From NCBI RefSeq assembly GCF_030816965.1, contig NZ_JAUSYQ010000002.1:3567001-3631000 (forward strand): 64,000 nt of DNA, read 5' to 3'. The stretch's first letter is position 1. Every line of letters starts with the position of its first letter. Source of the DNA: Streptomyces canus (GTDB lineage: Bacteria; Actinomycetota; Actinomycetes; Streptomycetales; Streptomycetaceae). The notes beneath the pieces were generated by a model. That model made no database searches, was not told where the DNA came from, and was given only the letters and a program-made list of their open reading frames with translations. The position numbers and the translations under genes were made by a program. Below, one piece after another: positions 55,570 through 64,000 of the stretch.

Positions 55570-55752
55570 CGCGTTTCCTCTACGACGCCGCAGCGCACGG
55601 AAACGTTCGGCCGATCCCACGGAAAAATCGCCGAGAGGTGTACGTCACACCGTCCAGCAGTCCATTCCTCGGGCATGGAGCGCAAAGAATTGGACAGGGA
55701 GACCCGGGTCGGCCGCATGATGGAAAAGCCTCGGTCAAGTGTGAAGAGATAG

Positions 55753-57457
<1,705 letters not shown>

Positions 57458-57599
57458 GGGACCAGGCCGGCGCGGCCACGCGCGGACGACCGGCGGAATA
57501 CGGACCTGGTGTTCGGGGTGGGCGGCGGCTCCCGGCGACGCGAGTCACATGGAAGGATGACCGAACCGCCGAACCTAGACATAACGAGGAGATGACCGC

Positions 57600-60176
57600 G
57601 TGCCTGGCACAAACCTGACTCGCGACGAAGCTCGGCAGCGGGCGACGCTGCTCAGCGTCGAGTCCTACGAGATCGATCTCGACCTCTCCGGCGCGCAGGA
57701 GGGCGGTACCTACCGGTCCGTGACCACGGTGCGCTTCGACGTCACCGAGAACGGCGCCGAGTCCTTCATCGACCTGGTGGCCCCCACGGTCCACGAGGTG
57801 ACGCTGAACGGGGACACCCTCGACCCGGCGGAGGTCTTCGCGGACTCCCGTATCGCCCTGCCGGGCCTGCTGGAGGGCCGCAACATCCTGCGGGTCGTCG
57901 CCGACGCCGCGTACACGAACACCGGTGAGGGCCTGCACCGCTTCGTCGACCCGGTCGACCAGCAGGCGTACCTGTACACGCAGTTCGAGGTGCCGGACGC
58001 CCGCCGCGTCTTCGCCTCCTTCGAGCAGCCGGACCTGAAGGCCACCTTCCAGTTCACCGTGAAGGCGCCGCCCGGCTGGACCGTCGTCTCCAACTCCCCG
58101 ACGCCGGAGCCGAAGGACGACGTCTGGGTCTTCGAGCCGACCCCGCGGATCTCGTCGTACATCACGGCCCTGATCGTCGGCCCGTACCACTCCGTGCACA
58201 GCGTGTACGAGAAGGACGGCCAGTCCGTCCCGCTGGGCATCTACTGCCGCCCCTCGCTCGCCGAACACCTCGACTCGGACGCCATCTTCGAGGTGACCCG
58301 GCAGGGCTTCGAGTGGTTCCAGGAGAAGTTCGACTACGCGTACCCGTTCAAGAAGTACGACCAGCTGTTCGTGCCGGAGTTCAACGCGGGCGCAATGGAG
58401 AACGCCGGCGCGGTGACCATCCGCGACCAGTACGTCTTCCGGTCCAAGGTGACCGACGCCGCGTACGAGATGCGCGCCGAGACCATCCTCCACGAGCTGG
58501 CCCACATGTGGTTCGGTGACCTGGTCACCATGGAGTGGTGGAACGACCTGTGGCTGAACGAGTCGTTCGCCACCTACACCTCCATCGCCTGCCAGGCGTA
58601 CGCCCCGGACAGCCGGTGGCCGCACTCCTGGACCACCTTCGCCAACTCCATGAAGACGTGGGCGTACCGCCAGGACCAGCTGCCGTCCACGCACCCGATC
58701 ATGGCCGAGATCCGCGACCTGGACGACGTGCTGGTCAACTTCGACGGCATCACGTACGCCAAGGGCGCGAGCGTCCTCAAGCAGCTCGTCGCCTACGTCG
58801 GCATGGACGAGTTCTTCGGCGGCGTGCAGGCGTACTTCAAGCGCCACGCGTTCGGCAACACCCGGCTGTCCGACCTGCTGGGCGCGCTGGAGGAGAAGTC
58901 CGGCCGCGACCTGGGCACCTGGTCGCAGAAGTGGCTCCAGACGGCCGGCATCAACATCCTGCGTCCCGAGATCGAGACGGACGCGGACGGTGTCATCACC
59001 TCGTTCGCGATCCGTCAGGAGGCCCCGGCCCTGCCCGCGGGCGCGAAGGGCGAGCCGACCCTGCGTCCGCACCGCATCGCGGTCGGCCTGTACGAACTCG
59101 ACGGCGACAGCCGCAAGCTGGTCCCTGACGAGCGCGTCGAACTGGACGTCGACGGCGAGCTGACGGCCGTACCGCAGCTGGTCGGCAAGCGCCGTCCGGC
59201 GGTCGTGCTCCTCAACGACGACGACCTGTCGTACGCCAAGGTCCGCCTCGACGACCAGTCGCTGGCCTTCGTGACCGAGCACCTCGGCGACTTCGAGTCC
59301 TCGCTGCCACGCGCGCTGTGCTGGGCGTCGGCGTGGGACATGACGAGGGACGCAGAGCTCGCGACCCGCGACTACCTCTCCCTGGTCCTCTCCGGTATCG
59401 GCAAGGAGTCCGACATCGGTGTCGTGCAGTCGCTGCACCGGCAGGTGAAGCTGGCGATCGAGCTGTACGCCGACCCCACCGCCCGTGAGGCCCTGCTGAC
59501 CCGCTGGACCGACGCCACGCTGGCCCATCTGCGGTCCGCGGCGGCGGGCAGCGACCACCAGCTGGCGTGGGCACGGGCGTTCGCGGCCACGGCCCGTACG
59601 CCGGAGCAGCTGGACCTCCTGGAGGGGCTGCTCGGCGGATCGCAGGTCGTCGAGGGTCTGGCCGTCGACACCGAGCTGCGCTGGGCGTTCGTGCAGCGGC
59701 TGGCCGCCGTGGGCCGCTACGACGAGTCGGAGATCGCCGGCGAGTACGAGCGGGACAGGACGGCGGCGGGCGAGCGCCACGCGGCGACCGCCCGTGCCTC
59801 GCGGCCGACCGAGGAGGCGAAGGCGGAGGCCTGGGCACAGGTCGTCGAGTCCGACAAGCTGCCCAACGCCGTCCAGGAGGCCGTCATCGGAGGCTTCGTC
59901 CAGACCGATCAGCGTGAGCTGCTCGCGCCGTACACGGACAAGTACTTCGAGGTGGTCAAGGACATCTGGGAGTCCCGCTCGCACGAGATCGCCCAGCAGA
60001 TCGCGGTCGGCCTCTACCCGTCGCTCCAGGTCTCCCAGGAGACCCTGGACAGGACGGACGCCTGGCTCGCCTCGGCCGAGCCCAACGCGGCCCTGCGGCG
60101 GCTCGTCTCCGAGTCCCGCGCAGGCGTGGAGCGGGCGCTGAAGGCCCAGGCCGCGGACGCGCAGGCCGGGCAGTAG
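57600..60176 (+). CDS. pepN: Aminopeptidase N, M1 family (second paralogue)
   Basis: 858-aa zinc metallopeptidase releasing N-terminal amino acids. GAMEN is at 264-268, HEXXH at 298-302 (HELAHMWFGDL) and the third ligand is in LWLNESFATY, all canonical. The ERAP1-like C-terminal domain fills the second half. The start is GTG 57600 (V-PGTNLTRDEARQRATLL), with GAGGAG upstream; the first paralogue at 39784 starts in the same way. Two similar cytosolic PepN proteins within 20 kb imply an old duplication, this copy being the more conventional. Confidence 0.96.
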   Translation: MPGTNLTRDEARQRATLLSVESYEIDLDLSGAQEGGTYRSVTTVRFDVTENGAESFIDLVAPTVHEVTLNGDTLDPAEVFADSRIALPGLLEGRNILRVVADAAYTNTGEGLHRFVDPVDQQAYLYTQFEVPDARRVFASFEQPDLKATFQFTVKAPPGWTVVSNSPTPEPKDDVWVFEPTPRISSYITALIVGPYHSVHSVYEKDGQSVPLGIYCRPSLAEHLDSDAIFEVTRQGFEWFQEKFDYAYPFKKYDQLFVPEFNAGAMENAGAVTIRDQYVFRSKVTDAAYEMRAETILHELAHMWFGDLVTMEWWNDLWLNESFATYTSIACQAYAPDSRWPHSWTTFANSMKTWAYRQDQLPSTHPIMAEIRDLDDVLVNFDGITYAKGASVLKQLVAYVGMDEFFGGVQAYFKRHAFGNTRLSDLLGALEEKSGRDLGTWSQKWLQTAGINILRPEIETDADGVITSFAIRQEAPALPAGAKGEPTLRPHRIAVGLYELDGDSRKLVPDERVELDVDGELTAVPQLVGKRRPAVVLLNDDDLSYAKVRLDDQSLAFVTEHLGDFESSLPRALCWASAWDMTRDAELATRDYLSLVLSGIGKESDIGVVQSLHRQVKLAIELYADPTAREALLTRWTDATLAHLRSAAAGSDHQLAWARAFAATARTPEQLDLLEGLLGGSQVVEGLAVDTELRWAFVQRLAAVGRYDESEIAGEYERDRTAAGERHAATARASRPTEEAKAEAWAQVVESDKLPNAVQEAVIGGFVQTDQRELLAPYTDKYFEVVKDIWESRSHEIAQQIAVGLYPSLQVSQETLDRTDAWLASAEPNAALRRLVSESRAGVERALKAQAADAQAGQ

Positions 60177-60211
60177 AACGCGGCGGGAGGCGGGTGGCCC
60201 CGGTCATCCGC

Positions 60212-60385
60212 CTTCCCTCGCACCCCAGCCGGGCGGTGCTCAGCATCGTCCGCACGCGCAACCCGACCGTCCTCAGCATCGTCCGCACGCGCAACCCGAC
60301 CGTCCTCAGCATCGTCCGCACCCGCCCCCGACCGTCCTCAGCTTCCCCCGCACACCAGCCGGGCCGTGTGCAGCATCGTCCGCAC
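60212..60385 (-). repeat. Tandem copies of a gene's 3' end
   Basis: Four related segments, read on the minus strand. One lies within the coding 3' end of the 133-aa gene (60342-60385). Two are identical 33-bp units (60289-60321 and 60256-60288, GTGCGGACGATGCTGAGGAC...). The last is a 44-bp copy (60212-60255) closely matching the gene's own end (GTGCGGACGATGCTG...GGCTGG-GTGCG-GGGAAG). Each begins GTGCGGACGATGCTG. The 33-bp unit keeps an open frame (VRTMLRTVGLR). Confidence 0.85.
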
Positions 60386-60739
60386 ATGCAGCCCGGTCTG
60401 CACGGCCACCGGCACCCACCGCAGGTCGTACGTCTTCTCCAGCTCCCGGCTCCACTCGCGCACCAGGTCGTCGAGGATCTCGGCGGTCCGGGGGTCGGTG
60501 CGGGCCAGGGCCCGGCTCGCCATCGCCGCCACCCTGAGCGGGATACGGCGGGCCGAGACGCCCCGGGTCGCGAAGTGGCCGTGGAACCGCCCGGGTGGCT
60601 CCGCGGCCCAGCCGTGGCGGCGGGGATGGAGCCAGGTGCTCTCGGCGACGAACCCGCTCGGGTCGCGTTCGCCCTCGCCGTGGCGGCTTGGGACCGGCTG
60701 GATAGGATCGCCGTCGTCGTCACGCTCGGCGGGCTGCAC
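60338..60739 (-). CDS. Uncharacterised 133-aa protein
   Basis: It starts at GTG 60739. The protein is hydrophilic, with a Pro/Asp-rich N-terminus and a helical second half, DPRTAEILDDLVREWSRELEKTYDLRWVPVAVQTGLHVRTMLHTARLV. I recognise no family. Coding nature is supported by the amphipathic helix and by composition. Its last 15 codons are duplicated downstream in tandem. It lies downstream of the SDR gene, with a 37-bp gap, on the same strand. Confidence 0.6.
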   Translation of the reverse strand: MQPAERDDDGDPIQPVPSRHGEGERDPSGFVAESTWLHPRRHGWAAEPPGRFHGHFATRGVSARRIPLRVAAMASRALARTDPRTAEILDDLVREWSRELEKTYDLRWVPVAVQTGLHVRTMLHTARLVCGGS

Positions 60740-60776
60740 GCCCTGTGGCTGCGCACGTGGTGGCGGGGCCGCGGGC

Positions 60777-61535
60777 TCAGACGCTGACCATGCCGCCGGT
60801 GGCGTTGACGAACGTGCCGGTGATGCCGCCCGCGTGGTCGGAGGCGAGGAACACGGCGGTGGCGGCGACCTCGGCGAGGGTGGGGTTGCGGCGGGTCATG
60901 CGCATTCCGGCGAGGTGGTCGATGATGCCCTGGACGGCGCTCTCGTCGATGGCCGGATTGACCGCGGCGAGCTTCTCGACGGTGAACGTCTCCGGCACCC
61001 CGGCCACCCACAGGCCCACCGCCCGCACCCCGCTCGGCCCCAGCTCGATCGCCAGGTTGCGCACGAGCGTGTCGATCGCCCCGTCCGCGGGCCCGGTGCC
61101 GCCCATCATCGGACTGCCGTGCGCGGAACCGCTGTTGAGGGCGAGGATCACACCGGAACCGCGGGCGGCCATCCGGCGTCCGGCGGCGCGCGCGGTGAGG
61201 AAGTTGGCGCGCAGGCCGTCGGTGACCGGCCGCAGGAAGTCCTCGGCGGACATGTCGACCAGCGGCGCGCCCTGCACATCGCCGCGCGTGACGAGGTTGA
61301 TGGAGATGTCGATGTCCCCGACCTGCTCGGCGTGCGCCTCCACGGCCGCCTCGTCCAGCGCGTCCACGACGGCCACCTCGGCGTCCTTGATGTCGGCGGC
61401 CACGGCCTCCAGGGTCTGCCGGGTCCGGCCGACGAGGTGGACCCTCGCGCCCTGCTCGGCGAAGGCGCGGGCAACGGCCCCGCCGATGGAACCGCCGGCG
61501 CCGTAGACGATCGCGGTCTTGTCGGTCAGCAGCAT
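60777..61535 (-). CDS. SDR-family protein lacking the Tyr/Lys catalytic pair
   Basis: 252 aa. The N-terminal cofactor motif is AIVYGAGGSIGGAVARAFAEQGARVHLVGR, so NAD(P) binding is likely. The catalytic Ser region is ALNSGSAHGSP, but where YxxxK is expected the sequence reads GGTGPADGAIDTLVRNLAIE, with neither Tyr nor Lys. It may therefore use another mechanism or only bind cofactor. The start is ATG 61535, with GAGGAG 6 nt upstream. It lies 77 bp downstream of the zinc-finger sigma gene and is probably co-transcribed with it. Confidence 0.85.
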   Translation of the reverse strand: MLLTDKTAIVYGAGGSIGGAVARAFAEQGARVHLVGRTRQTLEAVAADIKDAEVAVVDALDEAAVEAHAEQVGDIDISINLVTRGDVQGAPLVDMSAEDFLRPVTDGLRANFLTARAAGRRMAARGSGVILALNSGSAHGSPMMGGTGPADGAIDTLVRNLAIELGPSGVRAVGLWVAGVPETFTVEKLAAVNPAIDESAVQGIIDHLAGMRMTRRNPTLAEVAATAVFLASDHAGGITGTFVNATGGMVSV

Positions 61536-61612
61536 GGTGAGCTCCTCGGGAGTGGTTCGTACGTGACGTTCATGCAGACGTATGACTCCGCGGATGCTCA
61601 TCGGTCGGGAGG

Positions 61613-62923
61613 TCACAGCCGCAGCGGGAGCCCGAACGCGGGGAAGAGATGCGGCTCGAAGGAGGTGATCTCCACGATCCGGTCGCCCGGTCCGGCCGTG
61701 TCGAAGCGCAGGACGTCCAGGACCTGGGCGCGGTAGACGCTGGTCCCGGGCCTGCGGACGTAATTTCCCACCGCGAGCTGCCCGTTGGCGCGGGTGGGCA
61801 GGCTGCGCCAGTGGCCCAGGAAGGCCGGTGAGGCGGGGTCGAGGCTGACCCGCACGAAGTCGACGAGCGCGTCCCGGCCGGTGAACCAGAACGGGTTCGG
61901 CGGCATGGTGAGGACGACGTCCTCGGCGAGCAGCGCGGCCATCGCGTCGAGGTCGAGACGCTCGACGGCGGCCATGTACCGCTCCAGTACGGCCTGTTGC
62001 GCTCCGGTCGGGGCCACCGGCCGCCAGTCGGCACGCTCCCGGGGCAGGTGCGCGCGCAGGGTCGGCCGGGCCCGCTGAAGTGCGCTGTTGACCGAGGCCA
62101 CGCTCATCTCCAGGGCCTCGGCGGTCTCCGCGGCGGTCAGTCCGAGCGCGTCGCGCAGGATGAAGGCGGCCCGCTGCCGGGCGGGCAGATGCTGGATCGC
62201 GGCCAGGAGGACGAGCTCCAGGGTCTCCCGGGACACGGCGGACGTCTCCGGCAACTCCCCTTCGGCGACGGGCAGTTCCTCATCGGGATAGGGCTGCAAC
62301 CAGGTGACGCGGGCGGGTGGTTCCCCGGCTCCGTGGTTCATCCCCGGCACCGGCTCATAGCGCTGCGGGCGGCGCGCGGTGCGCCGTAGAAGATCCAGAC
62401 AGGTGTTGGTGGCGATCCGGTACAGCCAGGTCCGCGCACTCGCCCGCCCCTGGAACCCGCCCCGGGCCCGCCAGGCCCGCAGGAACGTCTCCTGCACGAG
62501 GTCCTCGGCCTCGTCGTACGACCCCGTCATGCGGTAACAGTGCACCTGGATCTCACGGCGGTACTGCTCGGTGAGGGCGGCGAAGTCGGTTTCGGCGAGT
62601 TCCGTCACGGGGGCGGGTGTGACGGAATCCCCGGAGTCCTGGGTGGTGTCGCGTGCGGTACGGGCCACGCGCCTCAACTGCGCGACGGACGCGGACAGTT
62701 CGGCGACGGTCGAGTAGAGGGCGTCGGCGGGCTGCGGTACCAGCCGGCCGGCCTGCCGCCCGATGTCGTCGATGAGTCCCTGCACGGTGAGGCCTGCCGG
62801 CTGCCGCCGTTCCCGGTAGGCCTTCTGCCGACAGGCGGCGGAGCAGTACACGGAGCCGCGGCCCGTGCGTCCGACGCGAGCGGCGAGCGGCTTCCCGCAC
62901 ACCGGACAGACGTCTTCGGGCAC
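61613..62923 (-). CDS. ECF sigma factor with N-terminal zinc finger and C-terminal SnoaL-like domain
   Basis: 436 aa. Residues 1-40 hold a zinc-finger motif (CPVCGKPL...VYCSAACRQKAYRERR). A linker is followed by sigma region 2 (about 115-185, YRREIQVHCYRMTGSYDEAEDLVQETFLRAWRA) and region 4 (about 240-295, LPARQRAAFILRDALGLTAAETAEALEMSVASVNSALQRARP). A SnoaL-like C-terminal domain (about 310-436) follows, as in the SigG/SigJ-type ECF groups. There is no adjacent anti-sigma gene; in these groups the C-terminal domain takes over regulation. The start is GTG 62923, with GGAGG upstream. Confidence 0.9.
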   Translation of the reverse strand: MPEDVCPVCGKPLAARVGRTGRGSVYCSAACRQKAYRERRQPAGLTVQGLIDDIGRQAGRLVPQPADALYSTVAELSASVAQLRRVARTARDTTQDSGDSVTPAPVTELAETDFAALTEQYRREIQVHCYRMTGSYDEAEDLVQETFLRAWRARGGFQGRASARTWLYRIATNTCLDLLRRTARRPQRYEPVPGMNHGAGEPPARVTWLQPYPDEELPVAEGELPETSAVSRETLELVLLAAIQHLPARQRAAFILRDALGLTAAETAEALEMSVASVNSALQRARPTLRAHLPRERADWRPVAPTGAQQAVLERYMAAVERLDLDAMAALLAEDVVLTMPPNPFWFTGRDALVDFVRVSLDPASPAFLGHWRSLPTRANGQLAVGNYVRRPGTSVYRAQVLDVLRFDTAGPGDRIVEITSFEPHLFPAFGLPLRL

Positions 62924-63027
62924 GTGCGCCTCCAGGAGTTGCGTAACGCGGGATCGGGGTGACGTTATAACGCCCCCGGCGCCACCCGCAGCGCTTCCGG
63001 CTTCCGGCGCCCTCGCGCCCCTGCCGT

Positions 63028-63277
63028 CGCGCCCCCGGAACCGTCAGGTCAGCCGAAGCCTCTCGGCGACTGCTGTCACCGGGGCCGAACGACCGGTCGA
63101 CAGCGGGCCGCACCCCCCACCCACAGCGCTTCCAACTTCCAGCACCCGCACCCCCTGCCATCGCGCCGCCGGACCCGTCAGGTCTGCCGCGCCGCCGGAC
63201 CCGTCAGGTCTGCCGAAGCCTCCCGGCGACTGCTGTCAACGGGCCCGAACGACCGGCCGGCAGCGGGCCGCACCCCC
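63028..63277 (-). repeat. Duplicated 3' end of the EamA transporter gene
   Basis: 63188-63277 (coding for GVRPAAGRSFGPVDSSRREASADLTGPA) and 63028-63117 in the spacer agree at about 82 of 90 positions and lie exactly 160 bp apart. A further perfect 26-bp tandem copy (63163-63188 and 63189-63214) overlaps the stop codon. The segments between, 62980-63027 and 63118-63162, are also related, so the whole unit is about 140-160 bp. Confidence 0.85.
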
Positions 63278-64000
63278 AGCTGTCCTGCCACCGTCGCCCC
63301 GAAGGCCAGCGTCATGCCCGCCAGCTGCACCGGCGTCAGGCTCTGCCCGAGCGCCGCCCAGCCGACGACCGCGGCGGTCAGCGGGGACAGCGGGCCGAGG
63401 AAGGTGACCTGGGTGGCGGTGAGACGGCCGATGCCGCGGAACCAGAGCCAGTACGCCACTGCCGTGTTCGCGAGCGCGAGGTAGAGGTAGCCGCCGACCG
63501 CACGGCCGTCGAGGGCGGGCGGGGCGCCCTCGACGAGGAGGGCGAGGGGCGCGATGAGCAGGCCGCCGGCGGTGAGCTGCCAGGCGGTGAGGGCGAGCGG
63601 GCCCACACCGTCGGGGCGGCCCCAGCGCTTGGTCAGCACGGTGCCGGCGGACATGGAGGCGGCGGAGGTGAACGCCGCCGCCACACCGACGACGTCCAGG
63701 GCCCCGGCCGCCTTGAGCACGACCAGGCTGACACCGAAGGCCGCCACGAGGCCGGTGAGCACGCTCCTGGCCGTGGGCCGCTGCCCCAGCAGCACCGCCG
63801 ACAGTCCGACGACGATCAACGGCCCGACCGACCCGACCACCGCGGCCATCCCGCCCGGCAGCCGGTACGCCGACAGGAACAGCAACGGGAAGAAGGCCCC
63901 GATGTTCAGCGCCCCGAGCACGGTCGCCTTCCCCCACCAGACCCCGCGCGGCAGCACCCGGGCGAGGGCGAGCAGCACCAGCCCGGCGGGCAGGGCACGC
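63178..64000 (-). CDS. EamA-family transporter (DMT superfamily), partial
   Basis: The N-terminus lies beyond the window; the frame is open through its edge (RALPAGLVLLALARVLPRGVWWGK). At least eight membrane helices are visible, with FLSAYRLPGGMAAVVGSVGPLIVVGLSAVLLGQRPT and LANTAVAYWLWFRGIGRLTATQVTFLGPLSPLTAAVVGW typical of EamA/RhaT-like drug or metabolite exporters. The last 30 residues are a hydrophilic tail encoded by duplicated DNA, and the stop codon lies in a 26-bp tandem duplication. Confidence 0.9.
   Translation of the reverse strand, partial: RALPAGLVLLALARVLPRGVWWGKATVLGALNIGAFFPLLFLSAYRLPGGMAAVVGSVGPLIVVGLSAVLLGQRPTARSVLTGLVAAFGVSLVVLKAAGALDVVGVAAAFTSAASMSAGTVLTKRWGRPDGVGPLALTAWQLTAGGLLIAPLALLVEGAPPALDGRAVGGYLYLALANTAVAYWLWFRGIGRLTATQVTFLGPLSPLTAAVVGWAALGQSLTPVQLAGMTLAFGATVAGQLGVRPAAGRSFGPVDSSRREASADLTGPAARQT

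Noticed and set aside
57538..57599. A 12-codon upstream ORF before the second pepN gene
   Set aside because: It has no unusual codon content and no conserved pattern, and its end merely overlaps the pepN ribosome site; such short frames are expected by chance.
60235..60330. 33-bp direct repeats as a CRISPR array
   Set aside because: The units abut without unique spacers and derive from the neighbouring gene's 3' end; no cas genes are present.

Overview
The window is a high-GC actinobacterial chromosome segment, almost certainly from Streptomyces. The evidence is the roughly 70% GC content, frequent GTG starts, the conserved order mrdA-mreD-mreC-mreB / ndk / folC / valS / clpX-clpP2-clpP1-tig (all on the minus strand), a mycothiol-family DsbA-like protein, ECF sigma factors, Tat-exported proteins and dispersed Streptomyces-type intergenic repeats. 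It reads as core chromosome with small accessory insertions. I see no prophage, CRISPR array or intact insertion sequence.

Layout. 1-3359: cell-wall elongation operon (PBP2 fragment, MreD, MreC, MreB). 3656-8793: ndk, a DUF4233 membrane protein, folC and valS. 8930-9976: Pro/Gln-rich single-pass membrane protein, ending at a strong shared terminator. 10048-14575: Clp protease module and trigger factor. 14771-15644: tRNA-Pro and tRNA-Gly flanking about 720 bp with no convincing gene. 15797-20905: small membrane protein, acyltransferase, HD-domain protein, membrane-bound PP2C phosphatase and an Eis-like acetyltransferase. 20915-24749: nei, rpiB, an amino-acid permease and bioY. 25021-31413: a sulfur-scavenging locus made of a ROK regulator, a SsuA/C/B-type ABC importer, an FMN-dependent monooxygenase and a TauD-type dioxygenase. 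Two very short leader-peptide ORFs that look leaderless punctuate it, one ending in Cys-Cys.

31526-38984: a second amino-acid permease, a DUF574 methyltransferase, and a sugar module (histidine phosphatase, D-ribulose-kinase-like FGGY protein, D-2-hydroxyacid dehydrogenase, erythritol-kinase-like FGGY protein). 38985-48721: DsbA-like protein, first aminopeptidase N, AbiEi/DUF559-like protein, glycosyltransferase, secreted serine hydrolase, Tat metallophosphoesterase and a Nudix enzyme. 48731-54275: PNPOx-like protein and VOC protein divergent from a CGNR regulator, then a large secreted subtilase. 54336-60176: ECF sigma/membrane partner pair, asd, a disrupted DUF1203 gene and a second aminopeptidase N. 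60338-64000: a small unknown gene with a tandem-duplicated 3' end, an atypical SDR, a zinc-finger/ECF/SnoaL sigma factor and a partial EamA transporter that also has a duplicated 3' end.

The most interesting signals are these. (1) The two candidate leaderless leader peptides at the sulfur locus suggest cysteine-responsive attenuation. (2) A 198-bp structured element with perfect 10-bp inverted ends is inserted in frame in the DUF1203 gene, and one end resembles an IS200/IS605 (TnpB) right end. (3) In two neighbouring loci the 3' end of a gene has been tandemly copied into the downstream spacer. (4) Paired inverted repeats lie in the CGNR/VOC divergent promoter. (5) A sigma factor with an extra N-terminal zinc finger sits next to an SDR that has lost its Tyr/Lys catalytic pair.
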